A stretch of 64,000 nucleotides of DNA from an uncultured Faecalibacterium sp. (GCA_934512105.1 CAKSWQ010000001.1:62001-126000); one strand, 5' to 3'; counted from the stretch's first letter, positions 43,232 to 51,534 are shown. A program made the numbers and translations. The notes: a model not told the origin generated them from the letters alone.

Positions 43232-43408
43232 ATGTCTTTGCCTGTTGATCCCATCATGCTGCTGAGCGTGGTGAACCTGAAACTGCGGGATCAGTATAAA
43301 GATCTCGATGCGCTGTGCGAAGATCTGGAGGCCGACAAGGCCGGTCTGTGCGCAAAGCTGCACGCTGTGGGCTACGATTACGACCCGCAGCGCAACCAGT
43401 TTGTCTGA
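43232..43408 (+). CDS. DUF4250 small protein
   Basis: A 58-aa protein matching DUF4250: PIMLLSVVNLKLRDQYKDLD, then HAVGYDYDPQRNQFV. Such proteins are small, soluble and widespread in Firmicutes; function is not known. GGAGAGG precedes ATG 43232. Confidence 0.85.
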   Translation: MSLPVDPIMLLSVVNLKLRDQYKDLDALCEDLEADKAGLCAKLHAVGYDYDPQRNQFV

Positions 43409-43487
43409 TTATAGCTTCCAAATCCGGCACCGGTGCGCAGCGACTGTGCCCGGGCCGGTGAATGATAAAATAAGGAGTGCTTGATTT

Positions 43488-44246
43488 ATGATCCAGGGTA
43501 CCTATTACAAAGAGTGGAGCACGGTTTTAGGCCGTGAAATGGAGTTTAAGGTGTACGGCCATGCCGGTGTGCCGGTGCTGGCACTGCCCGCCCGCGGCGG
43601 CCGTTTTTACGACTGGGAGAACAACGGGATGCCCGATGCCATTGCCCAGCTGCTGAACGAGGGCAAGGTGCAGCTGTTCTGCGCGGACGCCGTGGACGGC
43701 GAGGGCCTTTTGAACGGTGATCTGCCCCAGCGCCGCCGCGCCGAGCTGCAGGAGAAGTATTTCGTCTACCTGAGCGCAGAGCTGGCTCCCCGCATTCTGA
43801 CCCTGAACAACGCCAAGAAGGGCACCCGGATCTGGACTGCCGGTGTGGATCTGGGCGCTTACCACGCCGTCCACTGCCGTCTGCGCCGCCCCACCCTGTT
43901 TGCCGGTGCTGTGAGCATGGGCGGCATCTATGACCTGACCCGCTTCTGGGGCACCGACAGCGATGACATGGTGCTGCGCTGTTCTCCCCTTGCCTACCTG
44001 CAGGAGAACGGCATTGCCAACAAGCTGGCACTGACCAAGGCGGAAGAGAACTGCCTGATCCTCTGCGCCGGTCAGGGTGCCTACGAGGGCGATGCACTGG
44101 ACGACACGCAGGCACTGGCCGATCTGCTGAAGGATCAGGGAATGCCTGCACATCTGGAGATCTGGGGCGGTGACGTATCCCACGACTGGTACTGGTGGAG
44201 CAAGATGTGGAGTCTGTTTGCACCACGCATTCTGGAAGTAAAGTAA
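43488..44246 (+). CDS. Esterase-fold (alpha/beta hydrolase) protein with Asp at the nucleophile position
   Basis: A 252-aa homologue of the putative esterase/YbfF-EstD group found in Firmicutes (YYKEWSTVLGREMEFKVYGHAG, GGRFYDWENNGM). In relatives the nucleophile elbow is GxSMGAYHA; here it is GVDLGAYHA, with Asp121 in place of Ser. The C-terminal catalytic His (SHDWYWW) is kept. The protein may be a non-catalytic binding protein, or use another mechanism. AAGGAG precedes the ATG. Single gene. Confidence 0.8.
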   Translation: MIQGTYYKEWSTVLGREMEFKVYGHAGVPVLALPARGGRFYDWENNGMPDAIAQLLNEGKVQLFCADAVDGEGLLNGDLPQRRRAELQEKYFVYLSAELAPRILTLNNAKKGTRIWTAGVDLGAYHAVHCRLRRPTLFAGAVSMGGIYDLTRFWGTDSDDMVLRCSPLAYLQENGIANKLALTKAEENCLILCAGQGAYEGDALDDTQALADLLKDQGMPAHLEIWGGDVSHDWYWWSKMWSLFAPRILEVK

Positions 44247-44255
44247 GTGTTTTTA

Positions 44256-44289
44256 ACGAGGGAAAGCCTGCGGGCCTTCCCTCGTTTTC
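44256..44289 (+). terminator. Terminator of the esterase-fold gene
   Basis: ACGAGGGAA/TTCCCTCGT with a TGCG loop and TTTT. Confidence 0.85.
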
Positions 44290-44301
44290 TTATGTGCAAC
44301 G

Positions 44302-44400
44302 GTTTTGAATGGCCTCCGCGTGCGCTCTGGCCATGTTCAGCGGACATTTATTTTTTAATTTATGGTTCAGAAACGCCTGCGGCGTTTCTGAACCATTTTT
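44302..44400 (+). ncRNA. Two-hairpin repeat element, copy B
   Basis: Short stem ATGGCC (44309-44314) / GGCCAT (44329-44334), 14-base loop; 27-base linker; 15-bp stem (44362-44376 with 44382-44396) around CTGCG; T run. Stem 1 differs from copies A and C (ATGCGC/GCGCAT) at two positions on each side that keep the pairing. The upstream gene already has its own terminator, so the element is not needed for that. Confidence 0.6.
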
Positions 44401-44432
44401 GTCTGCTGCATTATTTAAATTTCATTTCCTAC

Positions 44433-44461
44433 TTGAATTGTCGGATATTGTGTGCTATACT
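44433..44461 (+). promoter_or_regulatory. Promoter of csoR-copA (TTGAAT-17-TATACT)
   Basis: Plus-strand -35 at 44433-44438, -10 at 44456-44461, spacer 17. Confidence 0.85.
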
Positions 44462-44480
44462 GCTGTTGCAAGCAAAATAT

Positions 44481-44493
44481 ACCCCACTGGGGT
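44481..44493. promoter_or_regulatory. Probable CsoR operator
   Basis: ACCCCA-C-TGGGGT, a perfect inverted repeat of the G-rich CsoR type, lying about 15-25 bases after the expected transcript start. The gene next to it codes for the matching repressor. Confidence 0.75.
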
Positions 44494-44515
44494 TTATGAA
44501 AGGAGCGATTCCGAG

Positions 44516-44878
44516 ATGGAAGAGAGTAAAAAGCCCTGTTGCTGCCGCGATGATGCACCCGTAGCGGACGCAGCAGCAGATGCCGCTGTCCCCTGCTGCT
44601 GCCGCCACAGAGAGCGCAGCCCGGAAGAATATAAGGCGCTGCTCAACCGGCTGAACCGCATTGAAGGGCAGGTGCGCGGCATCCGCGGGATGCTGGAAAA
44701 GGACACCTACTGTGTGGACATTCTGGTGCAGGTGGCCGCAGCCAATGCGGCGCTGAACAGCTTTTCCCGGGAATTGCTGGCGCAGCACATCGGCAGCTGC
44801 GTAGCGGACGACCTGCGTGCCGGCAGCGACGAAAAACTGGAAGAGCTGCTCCGGCTGCTGCCCAAACTGATGAAATGA
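44516..44878 (+). CDS. csoR: CsoR-family copper-sensing repressor with Cys-rich N-terminus
   Basis: A 120-aa regulator that binds Cu(I) and releases DNA. The metal site is C66, H91 and C95, with helix NRLNRIEGQVRGI. An N-terminal extension of about 30 residues carries two CCC triplets (8-10 and 27-29) that most CsoR proteins lack. AAAGGAG precedes ATG 44516. Followed 38 bases later by copA, the usual pair. Confidence 0.88.
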   Translation: MEESKKPCCCRDDAPVADAAADAAVPCCCRHRERSPEEYKALLNRLNRIEGQVRGIRGMLEKDTYCVDILVQVAAANAALNSFSRELLAQHIGSCVADDLRAGSDEKLEELLRLLPKLMK

Positions 44879-44916
44879 CCGCCCGCCGGGCAAACTGATC
44901 ACAAGGAGAAAAAGCA

Positions 44917-47481
44917 ATGGAACAATTCAACGTTACCGGCATGAGCTGTGCGGCCTGCTCTGCCCGGGTGGAAAAGGCCGTAAAGAGCGTGCCGGGCGTC
45001 ACCGGCTGTTCGGTAAGCCTGCTGACCAACTCCATGGGGGTGGAGGGCACCGCAGAGGATGCCGCCATTATCCGTGCTGTGGAGCAGGCTGGTTACGGTG
45101 CAAGCCCCAAAAAAGCCGCCGCAGCCGCCAGCACCAGCGCAGAGTTGGACGCGCTGGCAGACCACGAAACGCCCAAGCTGAAACGGCGGCTCATCGCTTC
45201 GCTGGGCTTTTTGCTGGTGCTGATGTACTTTTCCATGGGGCACATGATGTGGGGCTGGCCGCTGCCCCGCTGGTTTGACGGCAACCACATTGCCATGGGG
45301 CTGGTACAGCTGCTGCTGGCGGGCATCGTGATGGTGATCAACCAGAAGTTTTTCATCAACGGCTTCAAAGGGCTGGTGCACCGCTCCCCCAACATGGATA
45401 CGCTGGTGGCTATGGGCTCCATGGCCAGCTTTGTGTGGAGCACCTACGCCCTGTTTGCCATGACCGATGCACAGCTGCACGGCAACGAGGAACTGGTCAT
45501 GCACTACATGATGGAGTTCTACTTTGAGTCTGCCGCCATGATTTTGACCCTTATCACCGTGGGCAAGATGCTGGAGGCACGCTCCAAGGGCAAGACCACC
45601 GATGCGCTCAAGAGCCTGATGAAGCTTGCCCCCAAGACCGCTACCCTGCTGCGGGACGGTACCGAGGTGACCGTGCCCATTGAGCAGGTGCAGAAAGAGG
45701 ACATTTTTGTGGTGCGCCCGGGCGAGAACATCCCGGTGGACGGTATTGTGCTGGAGGGCAGCAGCGCCGTAAACGAGAGCGCTCTGACCGGCGAGAGCAT
45801 CCCGGTGGACAAAGACGTGGGTGATAAGGTAAGCGCCGCCACCACCAACCAGTCCGGCTTTTTGCAGTGCCGTGCTACCCGCGTGGGCGAGGACACCACG
45901 CTGGCGCAGATCATCCGCATGGTCAGCGATGCCGCCGCCACCAAAGCACCCATTGCAAAAATCGCAGATACCGTATCCGGCTTTTTTGTGCCTGCGGTCA
46001 TCAGCATTGCAGTGATCACCACCCTTGTCTGGCTGCTGCTGGGGCGGGATGTGGGCTACGCGCTGGCGCGGGGCATCTCGGTGCTGGTCATCAGCTGCCC
46101 CTGTGCGCTGGGTCTGGCAACGCCGGTGGCCATTATGGTGGGCAACGGCTTGGGGGCCAAGAACGGCATCCTGTTCAAGACCGCTGCGGCACTGGAGGAG
46201 GCCGGCCGTACCCGCATCGTGGCGCTGGACAAGACCGGCACCATCACCTGCGGTGAGCCTACCGTCACCGACCTTCTGCCCGCTGTGGGCGTGACCGAGA
46301 CCGAGCTGCTCACGCTGGCCGCCGCGCTGGAGGGCCGCAGTGAGCACCCGCTGGCACGGGCAGTACTGGCCTATGCGGAGGAAAAGCAGCTGGAGCTGCC
46401 CTCTGTTACCGATTTTTCTGCCCTGCCGGGCAACGGCCTTACCGCCAAGCTGGAGGGCAAGGAGATCTTTGGCGGCAACGCTGCCTTTATTGGCACAAAG
46501 GTCGCCATCCCTGCTGCGCTGCAAACGCAGGCTGCCGCACTGGCTGCACAGGGCAAGACGCCCCTCTTCTTTGGCGGCGCAGGGCGTCTACTGGGCGTTA
46601 TTGCAGTGGCAGATACCATCAAGGAGGACAGCCCGCAGGCCATCCGGGAGCTGCGGAATATGGGCATTCGGGTGGTGATGCTGACCGGCGACAACCAGCG
46701 CACCGCTGAAGCCATTGGCCGACAGGCCGGAGTGGACGAGGTGATCGCCGGGGTGCTGCCGGAAGGCAAGGAGGCGGTTATCCGCCAGCTGCAAAAGTAC
46801 GGCAAGGTGGCCATGGTAGGCGACGGCATCAACGATGCCCCTGCCCTGACCCGCGCTGACACCGGCATTGCCATCGGCGCAGGCACAGACGTAGCCATTG
46901 ACGCTGCGGACGTAGTACTGATGAACTCCAAGCTTTCGGATGTGCCCGCCGCCATCCGGCTGAGCCGTGCTTCCCTGCGCAACATCCACGAAAACCTGTT
47001 CTGGGCGTTCATCTATAACATCATCGGCATCCCGCTGGCAGCCGGTGTGTTCATTCCCTTGGGGCTGACGCTGAACCCCATGTTCGGCGCGGCTGCCATG
47101 AGCCTTTCCAGCTTCTGCGTAGTGAGCAACGCTTTGCGGCTGAATTTGTTTGACCTGCACAGCGCAAAACGTGACCACCCGCCCAAACACGTCCCTGCCC
47201 TGCCCGCCGCCCTTGTGCAGCCCGCAGCGGAGGAAGATACAACCGCATCCGATCAAAAGGAGGAGACCGCTATGAAAAAGACCCTGACCGTAGAAGGCAT
47301 GATGTGCCCCCACTGTGAAGCCCGCGTCAAAAAGGCGCTGGAAGCTCTGCCGCAGGTGGACGAGGCTGTTGTCAGCCACGAAGCCGGCACTGCCATCGTT
47401 ACCCTGAACGCTGAAGTAGACGATGAAGTGCTGAAGAAGGCCGTGGAGGCACAGGACTACCCTGTTACCGGTATCCAGTAA
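44917..47481 (+). CDS. copA: Copper-exporting P-type ATPase with C-terminal HMA domain
   Basis: Exports Cu(I) (854 aa). N-terminal HMA domain (GMSCAAC, C11 and C14), eight membrane helices, TGES, the CPC metal channel at C394-C396, DKTGT with Asp438, HP in SEHPLARA, and GDGINDAP. Unusually, a second HMA domain (GMMCPHC, C797 and C800) is fused to the C-terminus from about 786, behind an Ala/Glu-rich linker. The DNA at the fusion has a ribosome site and ATG in frame (see the next entry). AAGGAG precedes the start. Confidence 0.95.
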   Translation: MEQFNVTGMSCAACSARVEKAVKSVPGVTGCSVSLLTNSMGVEGTAEDAAIIRAVEQAGYGASPKKAAAAASTSAELDALADHETPKLKRRLIASLGFLLVLMYFSMGHMMWGWPLPRWFDGNHIAMGLVQLLLAGIVMVINQKFFINGFKGLVHRSPNMDTLVAMGSMASFVWSTYALFAMTDAQLHGNEELVMHYMMEFYFESAAMILTLITVGKMLEARSKGKTTDALKSLMKLAPKTATLLRDGTEVTVPIEQVQKEDIFVVRPGENIPVDGIVLEGSSAVNESALTGESIPVDKDVGDKVSAATTNQSGFLQCRATRVGEDTTLAQIIRMVSDAAATKAPIAKIADTVSGFFVPAVISIAVITTLVWLLLGRDVGYALARGISVLVISCPCALGLATPVAIMVGNGLGAKNGILFKTAAALEEAGRTRIVALDKTGTITCGEPTVTDLLPAVGVTETELLTLAAALEGRSEHPLARAVLAYAEEKQLELPSVTDFSALPGNGLTAKLEGKEIFGGNAAFIGTKVAIPAALQTQAAALAAQGKTPLFFGGAGRLLGVIAVADTIKEDSPQAIRELRNMGIRVVMLTGDNQRTAEAIGRQAGVDEVIAGVLPEGKEAVIRQLQKYGKVAMVGDGINDAPALTRADTGIAIGAGTDVAIDAADVVLMNSKLSDVPAAIRLSRASLRNIHENLFWAFIYNIIGIPLAAGVFIPLGLTLNPMFGAAAMSLSSFCVVSNALRLNLFDLHSAKRDHPPKHVPALPAALVQPAAEEDTTASDQKEETAMKKTLTVEGMMCPHCEARVKKALEALPQVDEAVVSHEAGTAIVTLNAEVDDEVLKKAVEAQDYPVTGIQ
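47272..47481 (+). CDS. Possible CopZ-like copper chaperone made from an internal start within copA
   Basis: The last 69 codons of copA form a complete HMA chaperone ([20 protein letters not shown]...). The sequence in front, AAAAGGAGGAGACCGCTATG, is a full ribosome site at 8-base spacing. So the same mRNA could yield the long ATPase and a free chaperone. The alternative is that the ribosome site is a relic of a former separate copZ that became fused. Confidence 0.55.
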   Translation: MKKTLTVEGMMCPHCEARVKKALEALPQVDEAVVSHEAGTAIVTLNAEVDDEVLKKAVEAQDYPVTGIQ

Positions 47482-47501
47482 GGTACAGCCACCACAAATG
47501 C

Positions 47502-47541
47502 AAAAAAGGCAGCTGCGCGAATTCCGTGCAGCTGCCTTTTT
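47502..47541 (+). terminator. Terminator of copA
   Basis: GGCAGCTGC/GCAGCTGCC with 11-base loop, A6 before and T5 after. Confidence 0.88.
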
Positions 47542-47552
47542 GCAGCGGGACA

Positions 47553-47653
47553 ATTTTGAATGCGCACCGCGTTCGCTTTGCGCATCTTCAGAGGAAAAAA
47601 TATTTTATATTTGCAAACTGGGAAAATCTGCGGATTTTCCCAGCTTGCTTTTT
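47553..47653 (+). ncRNA. Two-hairpin repeat element, copy C
   Basis: ATGCGC (47560-47565) / GCGCAT (47580-47585) with a 14-base loop, 27-base linker, and 16-bp stem (47613-47628 with 47633-47648, one A-C mismatch) around TGCG, then T5. Placed after the copA terminator. Confidence 0.6.
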
Positions 47654-47713
47654 CACGGGATAGGTCGCAGCCGGAAGCGGCATTTTCACAGGCAAAGTCG
47701 CCGTCAGAAACAC

Positions 47714-47752
47714 AAAAAGCCCGCTGCAAGGCGGAATGTCCTTGCAGCGGGC
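47714..47752 (-). terminator. Terminator of rubrerythrin
   Basis: Perfect 13-bp stem GCCCGCTGCAAGG, 8-base loop, and TTTTTG on the minus strand, 25 bases after the stop. Confidence 0.88.
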
Positions 47753-47777
47753 AGCATAGATAACCGGGGAACCCTTA

Positions 47778-48329
47778 TCAGACTTCAGTGTTGAAGTAGC
47801 GCTTCAGCAGACCCTCGAAGCCGCGGCCGTGACGGGCTTCATCCTTTGCCATCTCGTGGACGGTGTCGTGGATAGCGTCCAGATTCAGTGCCTTCGCCTT
47901 CTTGGCCAGATCCATCTTGCCTGCGCAGGCACCGCACTCGGCCTCGGCACGCATCATCAGGTTCTTCTTGGTGCTGTCGGTCACGACCTCGCCCAGCAGC
48001 TCTGCAAAGCGGGATGCGTGGTCAGCTTCCTCGTAAGCATAGCGCTTGTAAGCCTCAGCGATCTCGGGGTAGCCCTCACGCTCTGCCACGCGAGCCATAG
48101 CCAGATACATACCGACCTCGCTGCACTCGCCCTCGAAGTTTGCGCGCAGACCATCCACGATCTCCTGCGGCACGCCCTCTGCCTTGCCGATACCAACAAC
48201 GTGCTCGGTGACGTAGGTGTTGCCGGTCTTCTCCACAAAAGCGGAAGCGGGAGCCTTGCAAACGGGGCACTGAGCGGGGATCTCACCCTCAGCGATATAA
48301 CCACAAACGGTGCAAACGTATTTCTTCAT
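47778..48329 (-). CDS. rbr: Reverse rubrerythrin
   Basis: A 183-aa peroxide-reducing diiron protein with the rubredoxin domain first (C6, C9 in CTVCGY and CPVCKAP), then the ferritin-like domain with [12 protein letters not shown] and EEADHASRF iron ligands and DEARHG. The reversed order is typical of anaerobic Clostridia. Own promoter with a paired nonamer (see below) and a structured leader; it likely responds to peroxide or iron. A GGAGG-like AGGTAAATTCTT site precedes the ATG. Confidence 0.92.
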   Translation of the reverse strand: MKKYVCTVCGYIAEGEIPAQCPVCKAPASAFVEKTGNTYVTEHVVGIGKAEGVPQEIVDGLRANFEGECSEVGMYLAMARVAEREGYPEIAEAYKRYAYEEADHASRFAELLGEVVTDSTKKNLMMRAEAECGACAGKMDLAKKAKALNLDAIHDTVHEMAKDEARHGRGFEGLLKRYFNTEV

Positions 48330-48339
48330 AAGAATTTAC

Positions 48340-48472
48340 CTCCATTCGATCTGTTAAAAACGATACAGGACGGAAACCACCCGCCTGTTGCTTCTATGCG
48401 GGGCAGCCGTGCTGCCAGGTATAGAAAGAGCCATGAAAAGGAGCCTTGTGCTTGTTGCATGTCCCTTTCCAT
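48340..48472 (-). promoter_or_regulatory. Structured 5' leader of rubrerythrin
   Basis: On the minus strand the RNA starts near 48472 and would fold AGAGCCATG against CATGGCTCT (stem ends at 48426-48434 and 48469-48477, the 5' end of the transcript), then TTCTAT-GGCAGC-ACG-GCTGCC-ATAGAA (48389-48425). Each is an imperfect or nested hairpin without a T run. Confidence 0.5.
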
Positions 48473-48478
48473 GGCTCT

Positions 48479-48507
48479 ATTATAGCGAATAATTCCTAGT
48501 TAGTCAA
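48479..48507 (-). promoter_or_regulatory. Promoter of rubrerythrin (TTGACT-17-TATAAT)
   Basis: Minus-strand -35 at 48502-48507, -10 at 48479-48484, spacer 17. Confidence 0.85.
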
Positions 48508-48528
48508 GCATATTTTTAAGAATTATTC
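48487..48528. promoter_or_regulatory. Paired GAAT-N-ATTC sites around the rubrerythrin promoter
   Basis: GAATAATTC at 48487-48495 inside the spacer and GAATTATTC at 48520-48528 upstream of the -35, 33 bases apart (about three helical turns). Both are palindromic and AT-rich in the manner of Fur/PerR-type boxes, though neither is a full match to a published consensus. Confidence 0.5.
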
Positions 48529-48593
48529 CTATTTATCAAAATCTGGCAGGATGCCCAAATTCCGTTACAGAAAACTGGACGCATTACCCAGGA

Positions 48594-49955
48594 TTAAACC
48601 TGCAGGTTGCCGCTGGTAGCAGCATCGGAACCGGCAGCGGCGTCAAATTCGTAGTCATTGCCGGGCAGGATGGCGTTGAGCAGGATGCCTGCAATAGCAG
48701 CCACGGCCAGACCGGACAGGTTGATGGTAACGCCGCCAACGGTAAAGCCAATGCCGCCCACAGAGTTGAAGCCCAGTGCGCACACCAGAATGACGGCGGC
48801 AACGATCAGGTTGCGGCTGTTGGTAAAGTCCACGCGGTTCTCCACCACGTTGCGCACACCGATGGCAGAGATCATGCCGTACAGCACGAAGCTGATGCCG
48901 CCGATGATGCCGGTGGGGATGGTGTTGATGACAGCCTCAAACTTGGGGCTGAAGCTCAGGATGATGGCCAGCACAGCGGCAATGCGGATGACCAGCGGGT
49001 CGTAGATCTTGCTCAGTGCCAGCACGCCGGTGTTCTCACCGTAGGTGGTGTTGGCGGGGCCGCCCAGCAGACCGGCCATGGTGGTGGCCAGACCATCGCC
49101 CATCAGGGTGCGGTTCAGGCCGGGATCATTGATATAGTTGTGACCGACGGTGGCGCTGATGGCAGCAATATCGCCTACGTGCTCCATCATGGTTGCCAGT
49201 GCGATGGGGATGATGGTGAACAGCGCACTGATGAACTCCGGGCTGCCGTCAATGGCGAACAGGCCCATAGCCTCCTTGTGCAGGGGGATGCCCAGCCAGG
49301 CGGCCTCGGAGATCTTCTGGAAGTCTACTGCGCCAGTGACCAGTGCCACTGCGTAAGAGACCAGCACGCCGATGAGGATGGGCAGGATCTTGACCATGCC
49401 CTTGCCCCAGATGTTACACACGATCACAGTGCCCAGTGCCACGAAGGCCAGCAGCCAGTTGGACTGGCAGTTGGTGATGGCAGAGGGCGCAAGGATCAGT
49501 CCGATGGAGATGATGATGGGGCCGGTGACCACCGGCGGGAAGAACTTCATGATGCGGCGGATGCCAAAGGTAGAGATCAGCAGGCTGGCCACCAGATAGA
49601 CCAGACCCGAGAACGCAACGGCAGCGCAGGCATAAGGCAGCATCTTGGTGTTGGCAACGGTCAGGTTGCCGTCGGCATCAGCCAGCATGGGAGCCACGAT
49701 GGAGAAGCCGCCCAGATACGCAAAGGAGGAACCGAGGAATGCCGGAACCTTCTTTTTGGTAACGAGGTGGAACAGCAGGGTGCCCAGACCGGCACACAGC
49801 AGAGTAGTGGAAACGCTCAGGCCGGTGAGCAGCGGCACCAGAACCGTTGCACCGAACATGGCAAACATGTGCTGCACACCCAGAATAAACATCCGGCCAG
49901 TGCCCAGCTTTTTGGCGTCGTATACGCCCTTGGAGTAATCGATCTTTTCGCTCAT
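48594..49955 (-). CDS. uraA: Uracil/xanthine permease family transporter (UraA-like)
   Basis: A 453-aa NCS2 transporter with about 14 segments. Family marks: FVQHMFAMFGATVLVP-like (GVQHMFAMFGATVLVPLL), HVGD in MMEHVGDIAA, and GDGLATTMAGLLGGPANTTYGEN. Uracil is the likely substrate from similarity and the leader type. AGGAGG precedes ATG 49955. It lies behind a transcription attenuator. Confidence 0.93.
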   Translation of the reverse strand: MSEKIDYSKGVYDAKKLGTGRMFILGVQHMFAMFGATVLVPLLTGLSVSTTLLCAGLGTLLFHLVTKKKVPAFLGSSFAYLGGFSIVAPMLADADGNLTVANTKMLPYACAAVAFSGLVYLVASLLISTFGIRRIMKFFPPVVTGPIIISIGLILAPSAITNCQSNWLLAFVALGTVIVCNIWGKGMVKILPILIGVLVSYAVALVTGAVDFQKISEAAWLGIPLHKEAMGLFAIDGSPEFISALFTIIPIALATMMEHVGDIAAISATVGHNYINDPGLNRTLMGDGLATTMAGLLGGPANTTYGENTGVLALSKIYDPLVIRIAAVLAIILSFSPKFEAVINTIPTGIIGGISFVLYGMISAIGVRNVVENRVDFTNSRNLIVAAVILVCALGFNSVGGIGFTVGGVTINLSGLAVAAIAGILLNAILPGNDYEFDAAAGSDAATSGNLQV

Positions 49956-49981
49956 AGAAAACCTCCTGTACTGTTATTCCC

Positions 49982-50019
49982 AAAAAAAGAGGCATTGCCG
50001 TTAAAACAGCAGTGCCTCT
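49982..50019 (-). terminator. Attenuator hairpin in the uraA leader
   Basis: On the minus strand AGAGGCA...TGCCTCT with inner TGCTGT/ACGGCA pairing, followed by T7, 5 bases after the leader-peptide stop and 33 before the start of uraA. Nothing else is transcribed there, so it must work as a switch. Confidence 0.8.
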
Positions 50020-50024
50020 GAATT

Positions 50025-50090
50025 TCAGGAACAAGACCTCCACACAAAAATAGGAAAGAAGCAGCTATGCAGTCGCTCGCGCTTAAACAT
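50025..50090 (-). CDS. Leader peptide of uraA (21 codons)
   Basis: GGGGAGGAGCACA followed by ATG, coding for MFKRERLHSCFFPIFVWRSCS and stop. The peptide ends 5 bases before the attenuator stem. Its middle codons are U-rich (TTC TTT CCT ATT TTT), as in the E. coli pyrBI leader, where slow RNA polymerase at U runs under low UTP lets the ribosome follow and disrupt the terminator. That mechanism is inferred here. Confidence 0.7.
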   Translation of the reverse strand: MFKRERLHSCFFPIFVWRSCS

Positions 50091-50175
50091 TGTGCTCCTC
50101 CCCTTCTTTTTGTGTTCTTTCCAACAACCGGAACCGCTCCGGCAAGGCAGCAGCAGCGCCGCGGCCTTTTTGATA

Positions 50176-50204
50176 AGTATAACAGATTTTAGGCTTTCCA
50201 GCAA
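50176..50204 (-). promoter_or_regulatory. Promoter of uraA leader (TTGCTG-17-TATACT)
   Basis: Minus-strand -35 at 50199-50204, -10 at 50176-50181, spacer 17; about 80 bases before the leader peptide. Confidence 0.8.
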
Positions 50205-50255
50205 GGTGTTGACAGCTTTTTCTTGCCTGTTACGCCGCGCTGCGGGCTGCGGGGG

Positions 50256-50284
50256 TTGCGCTTCGAGACGGAATCGCCTATAAT
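50256..50284 (+). promoter_or_regulatory. Promoter of the cysteine desulfurase gene (TTGCGC-17-TATAAT)
   Basis: Plus-strand -35 at 50256-50261, -10 at 50279-50284, spacer 17; divergent from uraA. Confidence 0.85.
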
Positions 50285-50338
50285 AGAGCCTGTTCTTATT
50301 TCCTACTATCATAATATGTTGATATTACAGGAGGCTCT

Positions 50339-51460
50339 ATGCTCTATCTGGATTATTCTGCCAACACCCCGGTGGACGAGGAAGTATTGCAATGCTTCTG
50401 CGAAGCAGAGCGGCAATACCCGGGCAACGCCAACGCCCACCATCAGGCAGGCGCTGCCGCAAAGGCTGCCATAAACGAGGCAACCTGCAGCATCGCCCGC
50501 CGTCTGGGAGCACCGCCTGCGGGCATCGTCTACACCTCCGGTGCCAGCGAAGCCAACAACCTTGCCGTGAAGGGTCTGGCAGCGCTGGGAGGTGCGGCAG
50601 GCAGGCACATCCTCTCTACCCCGCTGGAGCATTCGTCCGTCAGCGGCAGTCTGGAGGCGCTGCAAAAGCAGGGGTACGAGGTGGAGTTGCTGGACATCCT
50701 GCCGGACGGCACGGTGAGCCTTGTAGACCTGAAAAAGCGGCTGCGCCCGGACACCATACTGGTAGCTGTGACCGCCGTGGACAGCGAGCTGGGCGTAGTG
50801 CAGCCCATTGCAGAAATCGCAGCGCTTTTAAAGGCGTATCCCAACTGCCATTTCCATGTGGACGCCACACAGGCTGTGGGAAAAATCCCTGTACAGTTTG
50901 AGGGCATGGACACCATGAGCCTGACAGCCCATAAGTTTTACGGGCTCAACGGCATCGGTATGTTGGTAAAGCGGCTGGGACTGGCGCTCCCGCCCCTCAT
51001 CCACGGCGGAGAGAGCACTACCCCCTACCGCAGCGGCACACCTACCGTGGCGCTTGCCTGTTCGCTGGCACTGGCCTTGGAAAAAGCTGCTGTGGAACTG
51101 CCCGCCCGCGCCGCAATCGTCCGCAGCCTGAATAATCGGCTGCGTGCAGAGCTTTCCCGCTATCCTAAAGTGCACATCAACAGCCCGGCAAACGCTGTGC
51201 CGCATATCCTGAACCTGAGCGTGCAGGGCGTAAAGGGCACCGTATTCCAGCGGGAGCTGGACGCGCACGGGGTGTGCGTTTCGGTCAAATCGGCCTGTTC
51301 GTCCGATGGACTGCCCTCCCGGGCAGTGCTGGCGGTCAGTCAGGACCGGCGCAATGCCCTTTCCTCCTGGCGCATCAGCCTGAGCCACCTTACCACAGAG
51401 GAGGAATTGATCGGCTTTTTGCAGGCCTTTGCAGACTGCTACAACGCACTGACGCGATAA
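50339..51460 (+). CDS. Cysteine desulfurase family protein (NifS/IscS-like)
   Basis: A 373-aa PLP enzyme that removes sulfur from cysteine for iron-sulfur or thio-nucleotide synthesis. N-terminal YLDYSANTPVDEEV, PLP contacts TSGASEANNLA, HVDATQAVGK, the PLP Lys in TAHKFYG, and a catalytic Cys loop SVKSACSSDGLPS. A lone gene with no iscU or tRNA-thiolation partner beside it. AGGAGG precedes the ATG. Confidence 0.9.
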   Translation: MLYLDYSANTPVDEEVLQCFCEAERQYPGNANAHHQAGAAAKAAINEATCSIARRLGAPPAGIVYTSGASEANNLAVKGLAALGGAAGRHILSTPLEHSSVSGSLEALQKQGYEVELLDILPDGTVSLVDLKKRLRPDTILVAVTAVDSELGVVQPIAEIAALLKAYPNCHFHVDATQAVGKIPVQFEGMDTMSLTAHKFYGLNGIGMLVKRLGLALPPLIHGGESTTPYRSGTPTVALACSLALALEKAAVELPARAAIVRSLNNRLRAELSRYPKVHINSPANAVPHILNLSVQGVKGTVFQRELDAHGVCVSVKSACSSDGLPSRAVLAVSQDRRNALSSWRISLSHLTTEEELIGFLQAFADCYNALTR

Positions 51461-51477
51461 AAGAGCTGCGAAAAAGA

Positions 51478-51521
51478 AACACCCCAGAAGGTTCCGTTTT
51501 CAAAGAACTTTCTGGGGTGTT
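51478..51521 (+). terminator. Terminator of the cysteine desulfurase gene
   Basis: Near-perfect stem AACACCCCAGAAGGTTC against GAACTTTCTGGGGTGTT with a 10-base loop; T run is poor. Confidence 0.75.
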
Positions 51522-51534
51522 GGTGCTACGGGGG

